DNA from: Promethearchaeota archaeon
Lineage (GTDB): Archaea; Asgardarchaeota; Lokiarchaeia; Sigyniarchaeales; SOKP01
NCBI GenBank assembly: GCA_016839765.1
Contig: JAEOTP010000034.1
Location: forward strand, 36,606-100,605
Reading direction: 5' to 3'
Length of the DNA stretch: 64,000 nt
Shown: one piece after another, positions 1 to 7,607 of the stretch
Layout of the letters: each line of letters begins with the position of its first letter
Position numbering within the stretch: the stretch's first letter is position 1
Made by a program: the position numbers and the translations under genes
The notes under the pieces: model-generated
Database searches by the model: none
What the model was told of the DNA's origin: nothing
What the model saw: the letters and a program-made list of their open reading frames with translations, nothing else

Positions 1-426
1 CTTCCTTTCTTAGTGGAAGATAGATTTAATATTCTTATGAAGCTAGATCAAGTTAATGACAAAGCAGAATTTTTTGCTCGGTTTCTCCAAGTTTATCCAT
101 TCAAGCTTTATGCTGACATTAAGGAAAAGTTTATAACATTATGCGATTCTTGTTATAAAACAGTTAAAGAATTGATAAATATTGCTACATTAATAGAAAC
201 GGATTTTGATGGAGCCTATAAAGTAACGTTTAACGTAGAATCAAATAGAAGAGAAGCTCGTAAAGCAAAATTTGAATTATTAGATATTCTATTTAAGAAA
301 AAAGATGATCCTACTAAGATTTACCTAACTTCTAAACTTGTAACATATATTTACGATATTGCTTCTTGGGCCGAACAAACTTCAGATTATTTAAGAGGAT
401 TAATAATAAAATATCCAACAAGATAA
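1..426 (+). CDS. DUF47 / PhoU-like phosphate transport accessory protein (5' end missing)
   Basis: The frame is open to the left edge with no stop, so only the C-terminal ~141 residues are present; DUF47 proteins are usually about 210 residues. It is all-helical, with an ETDFDGAY segment and a C-terminal YDIASWAEQTSDYL helix that match the repeated acidic E/D-rich metal-binding helices of DUF47 (PhoU_div). The GTG at 13 is probably internal. A PiT phosphate transporter starts 21 bp downstream on the same strand. DUF47-PiT pairs are a common operon in bacteria and archaea, in which the DUF47 protein is thought to modulate the permease. The family call rests on the helix pattern plus this context. 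Confidence 0.8.
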   Translation, partial: LPFLVEDRFNILMKLDQVNDKAEFFARFLQVYPFKLYADIKEKFITLCDSCYKTVKELINIATLIETDFDGAYKVTFNVESNRREARKAKFELLDILFKKKDDPTKIYLTSKLVTYIYDIASWAEQTSDYLRGLIIKYPTR

Positions 427-447
427 ATTATAGACGGTAGAAAAGAT

Positions 448-1416
448 ATGGAACTAATGTATATCATTACTATTTTTTTGGTTATTTCAATCATTATTAG
501 TTTTGGAATAGGTGCTAACGATGAAACTATGGCTACTCTATATGGTTCAAAAACATTAAGAATGAAAGAATTACTTATTCTCGCAAGTATCTTTGCAATT
601 TTGGGCGCATTAGTATTAGGAGAGGGTGTAAGTGAAACTATAGGGAATAACCTATTATCTATTGAGGTTACAACTTCAATTGTATTAACAATACTAATTT
701 CTACAGCCATTTGGCTAATTGTTTCTTCTGCATTAGGTTTGCCAATTTCTACCACGCACGCAACTATTGGTTCAATTATCGGAGTGGGAATTTTATTAGG
801 TGGAGGTTTTGGAATAAATTGGCTTACTATTTTGGAGATGGGAATTTGGTGGATATTATCGCCAGTTATAGGATATATTGTTACTTATTTCGCGTATAAA
901 GCAATTCACAAGGTAATAATTAATCGGCTCTCAGGTTTCAGAAGTTTTGAAAAAACAGAAAAAAATTTCTCTTACATTTTACTGGCGGTTATCTGTTGGA
1001 CTGCCTTTTCTAGAGCTGGGAATGACTGTTCAAATGCAGTTGGCATTGTGGTAGGCGCTGGAGCTGGAATAGATATTACAATCCTATTAATAATTACTGG
1101 GCTTAGCTTTGCAAGTGGAATAGTGATTTTAGGAAGAGGCGTGATAAAAAATGTTGGAACAATTACAGAGCTACACCCAAGTACTGCTTTTGCAAGTGAA
1201 ATTCCTACTGCAGTTATATTGTTCTTTGGAACCCTATTAGGAATCCCATTATCCGGTTCACATATGTTGGTTGCATCATTGGTAGGATTAGCAAAGGCTA
1301 GAAGAGCACCAACAAGCAAGGGTCTATGGAAAATTGTTTTAATATGGTTAATAACTTTTCCAGTAGCAGCAATTCTTTCTATTGCGATCTTCTTTCCTAT
1401 TAATATGATTATATAA
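448..1416 (+). CDS. pit: PiT-family inorganic phosphate transporter
   Basis: A 322-residue polytopic membrane protein of the low-affinity phosphate:cation symporter family (PF01384). The two inverted PiT signature repeats are visible: GANDETMATL near residues 22-31 and RAGNDCSNAVG in the second half, followed by SGSHMLVASLVGLA. Ten or so hydrophobic segments fill the length, which is normal for archaeal PiT proteins. It imports phosphate, possibly as a metal-phosphate complex. It lies 21 bp after the DUF47 gene, so the two are likely co-transcribed. The first repeat has GAND-E-T-M in place of the more usual GANDVANA, so substrate preference could differ, but the call is firm. Confidence 0.93.
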   Translation: MELMYIITIFLVISIIISFGIGANDETMATLYGSKTLRMKELLILASIFAILGALVLGEGVSETIGNNLLSIEVTTSIVLTILISTAIWLIVSSALGLPISTTHATIGSIIGVGILLGGGFGINWLTILEMGIWWILSPVIGYIVTYFAYKAIHKVIINRLSGFRSFEKTEKNFSYILLAVICWTAFSRAGNDCSNAVGIVVGAGAGIDITILLIITGLSFASGIVILGRGVIKNVGTITELHPSTAFASEIPTAVILFFGTLLGIPLSGSHMLVASLVGLAKARRAPTSKGLWKIVLIWLITFPVAAILSIAIFFPINMII

Positions 1417-1508
1417 TTTTTCTTTATTATTAGGTTAGCTCTTTTCAATATAATATTTATATAATTCAGGTTACTTACTAATTTTATCAAACTATAAAAT
1501 TATGTAAT

Positions 1509-1514
1509 GTGATC
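1509..1514 (+). promoter_or_regulatory. Shine-Dalgarno-like GTGATC before ATG 1518
   Basis: GTGATC is complementary to the GATCAC near the 3' end of archaeal 16S rRNA and sits 3 nt before an ATG at 1518. It could be misread as a GTG start codon; I take it as the ribosome-binding site. Confidence 0.45.
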
Positions 1515-1517
1515 GAA

Positions 1518-2330
1518 ATGTCAAACAATAGAAAAGGTCTTATTGGAATCATCATAGGGATGTTTCTTGTAGGAGGTTTAGCAGGTGGATTTATTGGTTA
1601 TTTCTTTCCAAGGGGAGTACCAACCGCAGGTTCTTTTAATGCTGTTATTGATGGATATTTCAATGAAGATGAGGGATGGCAATATTCTGATTGGCAATAT
1701 ACAGAATATCTGCTAACTGATGATGATAATCTAGATTGTTTTAACTTTTTTTATGTTCATTTAACTCAATCATCACTTTATATCTTAGTAGATTTTGTTA
1801 GTGATATTACAAATGATACGACTGACGAATATCTTGCTGTCTGGATTGACACTGACAATTCTCAAACAACTTTTTATGGTGATATTGATTGGAACAGTTT
1901 TGTTGGTGCTCCAGGACATGAACTGTTATGCTATATACCACAAACAAATACGATTAATGATACTTTGCGTATTGATGTCTGGTCAATTACAAATATATAT
2001 TTAACAACTTTAAATGAATCAGAGTCTACAGTTAAGTTTGGATTCCAATCTTCAATAAATGGGGTACAATTACATCGAATTTTTGAAATTGAAATAAATA
2101 GAGATTCACTAAGTGCATTTAATGCTACTAATTTTAATTTAGGTTTTCTAGGTTATGGAACAGTATTAATTCCCTTATACTTTGACACTGGTTTTTGGGG
2201 CGCTCCAACGCTATTTTCTTCAGACTTTTATTATTGCAATTATTTCTATCTTTCTGGATGGATAAGAGAAGCTGCTTTCTTTAAATGTGGATATGGAACT
2301 GGTATATATGATTTAACAAATAAACCTTAA
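1518..2330 (+). CDS. Membrane-anchored extracellular beta-sandwich protein (CBM9/DOMON-like, uncharacterised)
   Basis: Starts with a basic stretch and one glycine-rich transmembrane helix (residues ~6-28), followed by ~240 residues of acidic, aromatic, beta-rich sequence, consistent with an N-terminally anchored extracellular domain. The IDGYFNEDEGW start and the later IEINRDSL / NLGFLGYG segments resemble CBM9/DOMON-like sugar- or heme-binding beta-sandwiches, where an IDG motif precedes a W. That assignment is inference. The Asn-Asp-Thr content would suit surface glycosylation. An upstream GTG at 1509 is possible, but ATG 1518 is favoured because GTGATC makes a good ribosome-binding site. 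No functional partner is adjacent. Confidence 0.6.
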   Translation: MSNNRKGLIGIIIGMFLVGGLAGGFIGYFFPRGVPTAGSFNAVIDGYFNEDEGWQYSDWQYTEYLLTDDDNLDCFNFFYVHLTQSSLYILVDFVSDITNDTTDEYLAVWIDTDNSQTTFYGDIDWNSFVGAPGHELLCYIPQTNTINDTLRIDVWSITNIYLTTLNESESTVKFGFQSSINGVQLHRIFEIEINRDSLSAFNATNFNLGFLGYGTVLIPLYFDTGFWGAPTLFSSDFYYCNYFYLSGWIREAAFFKCGYGTGIYDLTNKP

Positions 2331-2648
2331 AATTAACCTTAAAATTAAATCAAAATTTTTTTTCTTTATTTTGCGGAAAAAGGGATATTCCTTGATACAG
2401 ATTTAATTTTTTTTATATAATGTATTTTTAGCATTTCAGTATAAATTCATTTGTTCAAATCGTGCTTGAGCAAATATTTTCATTCGAAGTCAAGTCATGC
2501 GCTTAAAAGGGATAATAATAAATATCATTATAAATATTTTACTAACTCCTAATTACATATTAAATGAAAAAAGAAAATAAGATTTTAGTTTTTGATATAT
2601 AATTTACTTTTGAACCCTGAATTAGAACTTCAGGAAGTTTTTTTGAGA
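2331..2648. other. Intergenic region, AT-rich, no gene seen
   Basis: Lies between a plus-strand and a minus-strand gene. It starts with a 12-bp direct repeat (CCTTAAAATTAA twice, around 2327-2351) that overlaps the end of the upstream gene, followed by a T-rich run that may terminate it. No open frame with coding character or structured RNA was recognised. Confidence 0.5.
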
Positions 2649-2963
2649 TTACCCTTTTACATCTTTTTTCAGTTTCATTAAAACGGGGAGACTTTTTGCA
2701 ACTTCTATAGCGGGGGAGGTTTTGACAAATTTTATAAGACCAGGACGCGCAATTCTCCACATATTAGTACTTCTGACCATCGCCTCTTCACTCTCGGCTT
2801 CAGTTAAACTAATCCCCCAATAGTCTGATGTACTTACATGAAAAACAATATCATTAATTCCTTCAGTGGGATAAATTTTTTTGCTAATTAACTCTTGAGC
2901 TACTTCAGCTATCTCGGTTGGATCCAGATCAGGGTTAAGTTCCCAGTATGAAATAAATAACAC
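2649..2963 (-). CDS. DUF3303-like small protein
   Basis: A 104-residue protein starting MLFISYWELNP, with a central GISLTEAESEEAM segment and a C-terminal beta strand. The layout (beta-strand start with W-E, alpha helix, HVST strand, GxxLxEA strand-helix) fits the DUF3303 / dimeric alpha-beta barrel-like fold of about 90-100 residues. Function is unknown; such proteins are often stand-alone. The GTG start at 2963 is preceded 7 nt upstream by AAGGTGG, a good Shine-Dalgarno. It is transcribed in the same direction as the tyrosine phenol-lyase gene but about 200 bp downstream of it, so co-transcription is uncertain. Confidence 0.55.
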   Translation of the reverse strand: MLFISYWELNPDLDPTEIAEVAQELISKKIYPTEGINDIVFHVSTSDYWGISLTEAESEEAMVRSTNMWRIARPGLIKFVKTSPAIEVAKSLPVLMKLKKDVKG

Positions 2964-3166
2964 TTTTTTACCACCTTAAGTATAAATTTAATATTTTTTT
3001 CACTTTTTATGAATTAGATTTCAAATTAATGTACAAAGAAATATATATCTATTTAAATCTTTAAAGCTTTGTAAGAATAATCTTATGCAAGAGAACAATA
3101 AAAAAAGCAAATTAAATAAGCTTTTAAATCGATTAATTGTGCTTGAATCCTTATATTATGCCATTC

Positions 3167-4549
3167 TTATATTTTTTCAAACCTAGCTTGAAAAAATCTT
3201 AAATATTTAGGTTCATAAATCATTTTCAAACCCTTTATTATATCTCGTTTTTCATAAAGTCTTATAATAGATTTTGCCGTGTATTCCATGTGCGTATTTG
3301 TGTAAACCCTTCGTGGAATGGTTAATCGTACTAATTCCAATGCTGGAAAAATATTTTCTCCTGTTTCCTTATCCCTTCCCTTAGATACAGCTCCTCGCTC
3401 CATAGTTCTTACTGCTGAATCCTCATATATGGCCGCAGCTAACGTCTGAGCTGGCCATTGATTCCTCGGAAGATGTGGTAAGAATTTCAATGCATTGAGA
3501 AATACAGCATGTCCACCAATGGGTTTAACGATAGGTACACCAACATCCATGAGCATTTCTCCCAAATGACGTACTTGGTTTATACGATATTTGAGATAAT
3601 TATATTCTGCTCCTTCTCTCAAACCACGCGATAGAGCCTCCAGATCTCTGCCAGCGAGTCCCCCGTAAGTGTGGAGCCCCTCATAAACTACAACCATGCT
3701 TCTGGTATGTTCGAAAATATCTTTCTCGTTTGTAGCAAGAAATCCACCAATATTTACTAGGCAATCCTTCTTGCTAGAATAAATACATCCATCCGAATAA
3801 CTCATCATTTCTCTGAGAATTTCTATAATTGGTGTACTTTCATAACCTTTTTCGCGTTCACGGATGAAATACGCATTTTCACTTGAGCGAGTAGCATCAA
3901 AAATAATTCTTAATCTATAATCATCGCAAAATTCTCGTAAATTTCTTAAATTCTCCATAGAAATAGGTTGCCCTCCAGCCATATTAACATCCATTTCTAC
4001 ATTAACAAACGCAATTTTATCAACACCATATTCATCAATGAATGCTTGTAGTTTTTGTAGGTCAACATTTCCTTTAAAAGGGTGCTCATTTTCTGGATCA
4101 TGCGCCTCATCAATAATAATATCCACCATCTTCCCTCCAGGTAATTCAACATGAACTTTTGAAGTAGTAAAGTACATATTTCGAGGGACAAGTTGTTCTG
4201 GTTGTACCAGATAGCTATACATTAAATGTTCAGCAGCACGTCCTTGATGAGTAGGTACAACATATTTAAAACCTAAAACATCTTGTATTGATTTCTCCAA
4301 ATGATAGAAGTTACGTGCACCAGCATATGCTTCATCTCCCAACATCAGACCTGCCCATTGATTATCTGACATTGCAGAAGTACCAGAATCAGTTAATAAG
4401 TCAATGAAAACATCTTCAGATTTTAACAAAAATGTATTATAACCTGCTTCTTGAATTGCTTCTTTTCTTCTTTTTTCATCTGGCATTCCCACATGTTCAA
4501 TCATTTTAATTTTAAAAGGCTCAACAGGACCATTCATATTCTTAAACAC
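3167..4549 (-). CDS. tpl: Tyrosine phenol-lyase (beta-eliminating PLP lyase, tryptophanase family)
   Basis: A 460-residue PLP enzyme of the tyrosine phenol-lyase/tryptophanase family that cleaves an aromatic amino acid to phenol (or indole), pyruvate and ammonia. It aligns with Citrobacter freundii TPL with a constant four-residue offset: Lys261 (PLP Schiff base, SSKKD), Asp218 and Arg221 (FDATR), Thr128, Arg385 (MERG) and Phe452. Thr124, Arg381 and Phe448 of TPL contact the phenol ring. Tryptophanase has Ile in place of the Arg, so tyrosine is the better substrate guess. HQGR at 101-104 is also kept. Full length. It stands alone, with no permease or regulator beside it. A catabolic enzyme of this kind suits a fermentative amino-acid degrader. 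Confidence 0.9.
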   Translation of the reverse strand: MFKNMNGPVEPFKIKMIEHVGMPDEKRRKEAIQEAGYNTFLLKSEDVFIDLLTDSGTSAMSDNQWAGLMLGDEAYAGARNFYHLEKSIQDVLGFKYVVPTHQGRAAEHLMYSYLVQPEQLVPRNMYFTTSKVHVELPGGKMVDIIIDEAHDPENEHPFKGNVDLQKLQAFIDEYGVDKIAFVNVEMDVNMAGGQPISMENLRNLREFCDDYRLRIIFDATRSSENAYFIREREKGYESTPIIEILREMMSYSDGCIYSSKKDCLVNIGGFLATNEKDIFEHTRSMVVVYEGLHTYGGLAGRDLEALSRGLREGAEYNYLKYRINQVRHLGEMLMDVGVPIVKPIGGHAVFLNALKFLPHLPRNQWPAQTLAAAIYEDSAVRTMERGAVSKGRDKETGENIFPALELVRLTIPRRVYTNTHMEYTAKSIIRLYEKRDIIKGLKMIYEPKYLRFFQARFEKI

Positions 4550-4794
4550 ATTATTTATTAATTAAATGTATAAGTATCTTGGAGTAGAAAAAGATTTTTG
4601 CTAAAATAACCCAAAATTTTCCCATTAAAATAGAGAATTCCATTATTTTATATATATTGATGAAAGGATCAGAGGAAATAGTAATCCCATAATTTAAAAT
4701 AATAGGTTTGAAGATTAAAAATATATACAAAAATGTCTTAGTGTTTATCAAAATCAATTTTAATTTTAACGTTAAAAAGTGAATTTAAGATAAA

Positions 4795-5988
4795 ATGGCA
4801 CCAGTAATGATTTGGAACCCTATAGAACGATTTTTATGGGGTATAGCTATCGCATTTTTAATAGCCTGCGGGCTTCGATATTTAAATAAAGGGAGAAAAA
4901 GGGAACTCTTAAATGAAAAGATATTGATGTTTGGTTATGCTGGTTTTCTTATATTTATATCGTTCACTCAAATATTTATTTATCTTTTTGATCTTCAAGT
5001 TCAAGGTATTATGATAGATGATACATTTTATGGTACTTACGATTACACAGATTATAGTTTAACATTTGAAATTTTGCATAAATTACTTTCAGCTTCTTTT
5101 GCTATAGGGGTTACAATATTCTTTCTAGCGTTTGAGATTACCATAAAGCGGACAAAATATATTCTTACAATAGTAAATAGTATATTCTCGATTTTGATTA
5201 TTGTCCTACCTTTAAGTTTGTCAAGAGACATTGCTGATTATTTTGTTGGAACATTATCGATAATTTTAATTACATTTATCATATATTTACATACAAAGTG
5301 GTCTCGGCTTGAGTTTAAAGCAATTTCTTCCTTTTTATTGCTCGGCTTCTTATTAATTGAGAAAGGAATTTTTCTAAGTGGAAGTAATTATAAATCTATT
5401 AATGTTTTTCCTTTAGTATTAGGTCCCATTGTCTACATATTAGGAACTTCTATGATTTTAATTCCAACAATCATTAATCCAAAAGTAATTTCAAGAGCTT
5501 TAGTTTATTGGTTAGTAGGTGGTGTTCTTTTTTTTCTGGTAGATTTAGCTATATTTATAACTTTGATATTTAGTGGTTTTATTCCAATTGTTTTGATAAT
5601 AAATATAGTAGGATTAACATATCGTATGATAATCTTCTTACTAATTATTAAGGATATAAAATCAGGAGCTAGTCAAAAGGCAAAAGGTGAGAAAATAGAT
5701 AAGGTCCAAGATGTTTTAGGAGTATTTATTAGACCTGAAAGGATTACTGAGGAAGAATTATCAATTTGCAGGGAAAAAAAAGTATGTTTGGTTTGTAAAG
5801 CAAAAATAGGGGGTTTTAATACTTTTATTTGCTTAGAATGCGATACTTTATATTGCGAGAATTGTGCTCGAACACTCTCCAACATGGAAAACGCGTGTTG
5901 GGTTTGTAATGCTCCTTTTGATGAAACAAAACCCTCAAAACATTATGAAATATCAAAAGAGAAAGAGCCAATTAAAAAGATTAAATAA
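4795..5988 (+). CDS. Polytopic membrane protein with C-terminal C4C4 RING-like zinc finger
   Basis: A 397-residue protein with about seven or eight transmembrane helices over residues 10-290, then a cytosolic tail. The tail holds four CxxC knuckles in a cross-brace-like spacing: C-x2-C-x11-C-x2-C-x4-C-x2-C-x10-C-x2-C (CLVC, CLEC, CENC, CWVC), followed by a lysine-rich end. This spacing is close to C4C4 RING/FYVE-type fingers, including the C-terminal finger of TFIIH p44. The membrane part is not a family I can name. A membrane-anchored RING-like domain could act as an E3-like adaptor or as a plain zinc-binding scaffold; no activity can be read from sequence alone. Confidence 0.65.
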   Translation: MAPVMIWNPIERFLWGIAIAFLIACGLRYLNKGRKRELLNEKILMFGYAGFLIFISFTQIFIYLFDLQVQGIMIDDTFYGTYDYTDYSLTFEILHKLLSASFAIGVTIFFLAFEITIKRTKYILTIVNSIFSILIIVLPLSLSRDIADYFVGTLSIILITFIIYLHTKWSRLEFKAISSFLLLGFLLIEKGIFLSGSNYKSINVFPLVLGPIVYILGTSMILIPTIINPKVISRALVYWLVGGVLFFLVDLAIFITLIFSGFIPIVLIINIVGLTYRMIIFLLIIKDIKSGASQKAKGEKIDKVQDVLGVFIRPERITEEELSICREKKVCLVCKAKIGGFNTFICLECDTLYCENCARTLSNMENACWVCNAPFDETKPSKHYEISKEKEPIKKIK

Positions 5989-6081
5989 ACCCAAATCAAA
6001 TAGAATTAATAAAGTTTAATAGATAGGTATAACGCAATAAGGAAATTTATCTAAATCCATCACAGAAATCACTATTTTCGT

Positions 6082-6516
6082 TTAAAACTTAATTTTCATA
6101 ATTTCATCCTCTGAATCACTAGAACCCATAAGGATGCAATTTGATAAGTTTGAATTTCTAAGGTTCAATGTACTATTTTTGGTAATAATGCAGTTTTCAA
6201 GCTTTAAATTTTCTCCAATCTTTACATTCTCAAAAACAATCGAATTTGAAATCTCTGTATAATCTCCGATTTCTGAATTAGCTCCGATATATACGTTGGG
6301 CCCTAAGAGGACGTCATCGCCAATTTTAACATTTTCTTCTAAAAAAACAGGTTCAATAAAAGTCGGATAATCACCAATATAACTTGCGATTCTATTTTTG
6401 ATTTCTGATAAAAATGAATTAAATAATATTTTTAAATCAACAGTTTTAATATTTTCAGGATTATTTATTATTTCTTCAATTTCCATTATTTTTTTTTTCA
6501 TAGATTCCATCTTCAA
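6082..6516 (-). CDS. Left-handed beta-helix (hexapeptide repeat) protein
   Basis: A 144-residue protein. Residues ~1-50 are helical; from about 55 the sequence shows [LIV]-G-x4 hexapeptide repeats (VKIGDDVLLGPNVYIGANSEIGDYTEI, seen here as successive IG/LG/IG turns) ending in a degenerate tail. This resembles the C-terminal half of NDP-sugar pyrophosphorylases or GlmU, without the nucleotidyltransferase domain and without an obvious acyltransferase catalytic His. It may be a subunit or regulator of a sugar nucleotidyltransferase. It follows hypB on the same strand by 26 bp, so co-transcription is likely, although a functional link is not obvious. Confidence 0.65.
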   Translation of the reverse strand: MKMESMKKKIMEIEEIINNPENIKTVDLKILFNSFLSEIKNRIASYIGDYPTFIEPVFLEENVKIGDDVLLGPNVYIGANSEIGDYTEISNSIVFENVKIGENLKLENCIITKNSTLNLRNSNLSNCILMGSSDSEDEIMKIKF

Positions 6517-6542
6517 TAATTATCTCCAATTTTTTATTAAGA

Positions 6543-7259
6543 TTATAATCCCATCAATTCTATTAATTTTTCAATATTATCACCTGTCTTAGCACTCGTA
6601 GTAATTACATCTATATTTGGATTAATTTTTTTAGCGTCATTAGTCATTTTACCAAGATTTGTACCTAATCTCTCTAATAGATCAATTTTATTTATAACGG
6701 CAATATCTGACATTTTAAACAGCATTGGATGCTTTTCGATTACCCACTCTCCTTCCGTAATCGATACGATTACAATTCGTTTATCTGTTCCAAGTATAAA
6801 TTCGGATGGACATATTAGATTTCCAACATTTTCAATAAAAACTACATCATACTTTTCTAAATCTTTATTTTTAATAATTTGATGTATGTGGTATGCATTT
6901 AGAGCGCATTCACGACCTGTATTGATTTGTATCGTTTCTGCATTATATTGTTCAATCCGATTTGCATCTACTCGTGTGGTTATATCACCACATATTACCA
7001 ATATTTTATATTTCTGTGCTAATTTTTCAGCTATTTTCTCTAAAATTGCTGTTTTTCCAGCACCAATCGCTCCCACAATATCAAATGATTTAATATTATT
7101 GTCTATTAAGTTTTGATGTATTTTTTGAGCTAATAATTCATTATCTTGTTGTACCTGTTTTTTAGTTTGAACAACCAAATCTCGAATTTCATCTGTTGCA
7201 AGATTTGTACTTTCAAGTTCTTTTATTCTAGTTATTTCTTCTTTTTCTTCTTCTGAAAT
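6543..7259 (-). CDS. hypB: HypB, nickel-insertion GTPase for [NiFe] hydrogenase maturation
   Basis: SIMIBI-class GTPase that delivers Ni to [NiFe] hydrogenase with HypA. Motifs: P-loop GAIGAGKT, CGDITTRVDANR, NTGREC (family consensus NTGKGC), ENVGNLICPSEF and the NKIDLL guanine motif. The usual start would be TTG at 7178 (211 residues). However, the frame stays open for 27 codons upstream to a stop at 7260-7262, and a perfect GGTGAT Shine-Dalgarno sits 5 nt before an ATT at 7259. I therefore propose ATT 7259 as the start, adding a Glu/Lys-rich helix. The Cys of the GREC segment lines up with the metal-site Cys region, while the second expected ligand (His) is replaced by Ala-Leu-Asn. No other hyp or hydrogenase gene is in the window. 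Confidence 0.88.
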   Translation of the reverse strand: MSEEEKEEITRIKELESTNLATDEIRDLVVQTKKQVQQDNELLAQKIHQNLIDNNIKSFDIVGAIGAGKTAILEKIAEKLAQKYKILVICGDITTRVDANRIEQYNAETIQINTGRECALNAYHIHQIIKNKDLEKYDVVFIENVGNLICPSEFILGTDKRIVIVSITEGEWVIEKHPMLFKMSDIAVINKIDLLERLGTNLGKMTNDAKKINPNIDVITTSAKTGDNIEKLIELMGL

Positions 7260-7264
7260 CTAAA

Positions 7265-7270
7265 ATCACC
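7265..7270 (-). promoter_or_regulatory. Shine-Dalgarno GGTGAT for hypB
   Basis: Perfect 6-nt match to the archaeal anti-SD, overlapping the region just after the stop of the upstream gene. The only candidate initiation codon at normal spacing is ATT 7259; TTG 7178 is about 87 nt away. Confidence 0.6.
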
Positions 7271-7271
7271 T

Positions 7272-7505
7272 TTAATTAAAAAGTTCTAAGCCCAACTTTA
7301 TAATGAATGTTATATTTAGATAAAATTTTTGTTTTTTACCATAATCAGTAAAGCAAAAATAAAAGGCGTCATTTAAATAAACATATTGGAATGGACAAAT
7401 ATAAGGAAAATTTCCATAAATAAAAGCAATTCTGCAACTATTTGCATCTAAGATTGGTTTTTTTATTTCACTTTCAGCCATTTTTGGTAACTTTACAATT
7501 CCCAT
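7272..7505 (-). pseudogene. Truncated FMN-binding split-barrel (PNPOx-like) protein
   Basis: A 77-residue frame. Residues 1-60 carry the N-terminal pattern of pyridoxamine-phosphate-oxidase-like flavin split barrels: an initial helix, SCRIAFIYGNFPYICPFQYVY (strand with CRIAF then PY-x2-P), an AFYFCF strand and a GKK motif. Normal members are about 140-160 residues; here the frame ends 20 residues after GKK and the second half of the barrel is missing before hypB begins. I could not find the missing half in another frame of the remaining space, so this looks like a deletion derivative or a shortened gene. Upstream of hypB on the same strand and probably in one transcript. Confidence 0.55.
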
Positions 7506-7607
7506 TTCAACTCAATCTTTTCTCAATTTATTACATAATAAAAAAATATCATATTTTTAAAGATATCTTTTTTTATTTAAATTAAAACATTTTATACCTA
7601 TAAGGGG

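Noticed and set aside
387..755. Minus-strand open frame opposite the start of the PiT transporter gene
   Set aside because: Antisense shadow of pit; hydrophobic composition mirrors the membrane helices and no conserved motif is present.
972..1490. 172-residue minus-strand frame inside the PiT gene
   Set aside because: Antisense to a well-supported gene, hydrophobic by reflection.
2440..2520. Possible tRNA-like GTTCAAATC segment
   Set aside because: No cloverleaf with paired stems could be drawn around it and the surrounding is AT-rich; no tRNA gene supported.
4551..4757. 68-residue minus-strand frame upstream of the tyrosine phenol-lyase gene
   Set aside because: Very AT-rich, low complexity, no motif or ribosome-binding site; its position fits an intergenic promoter region.
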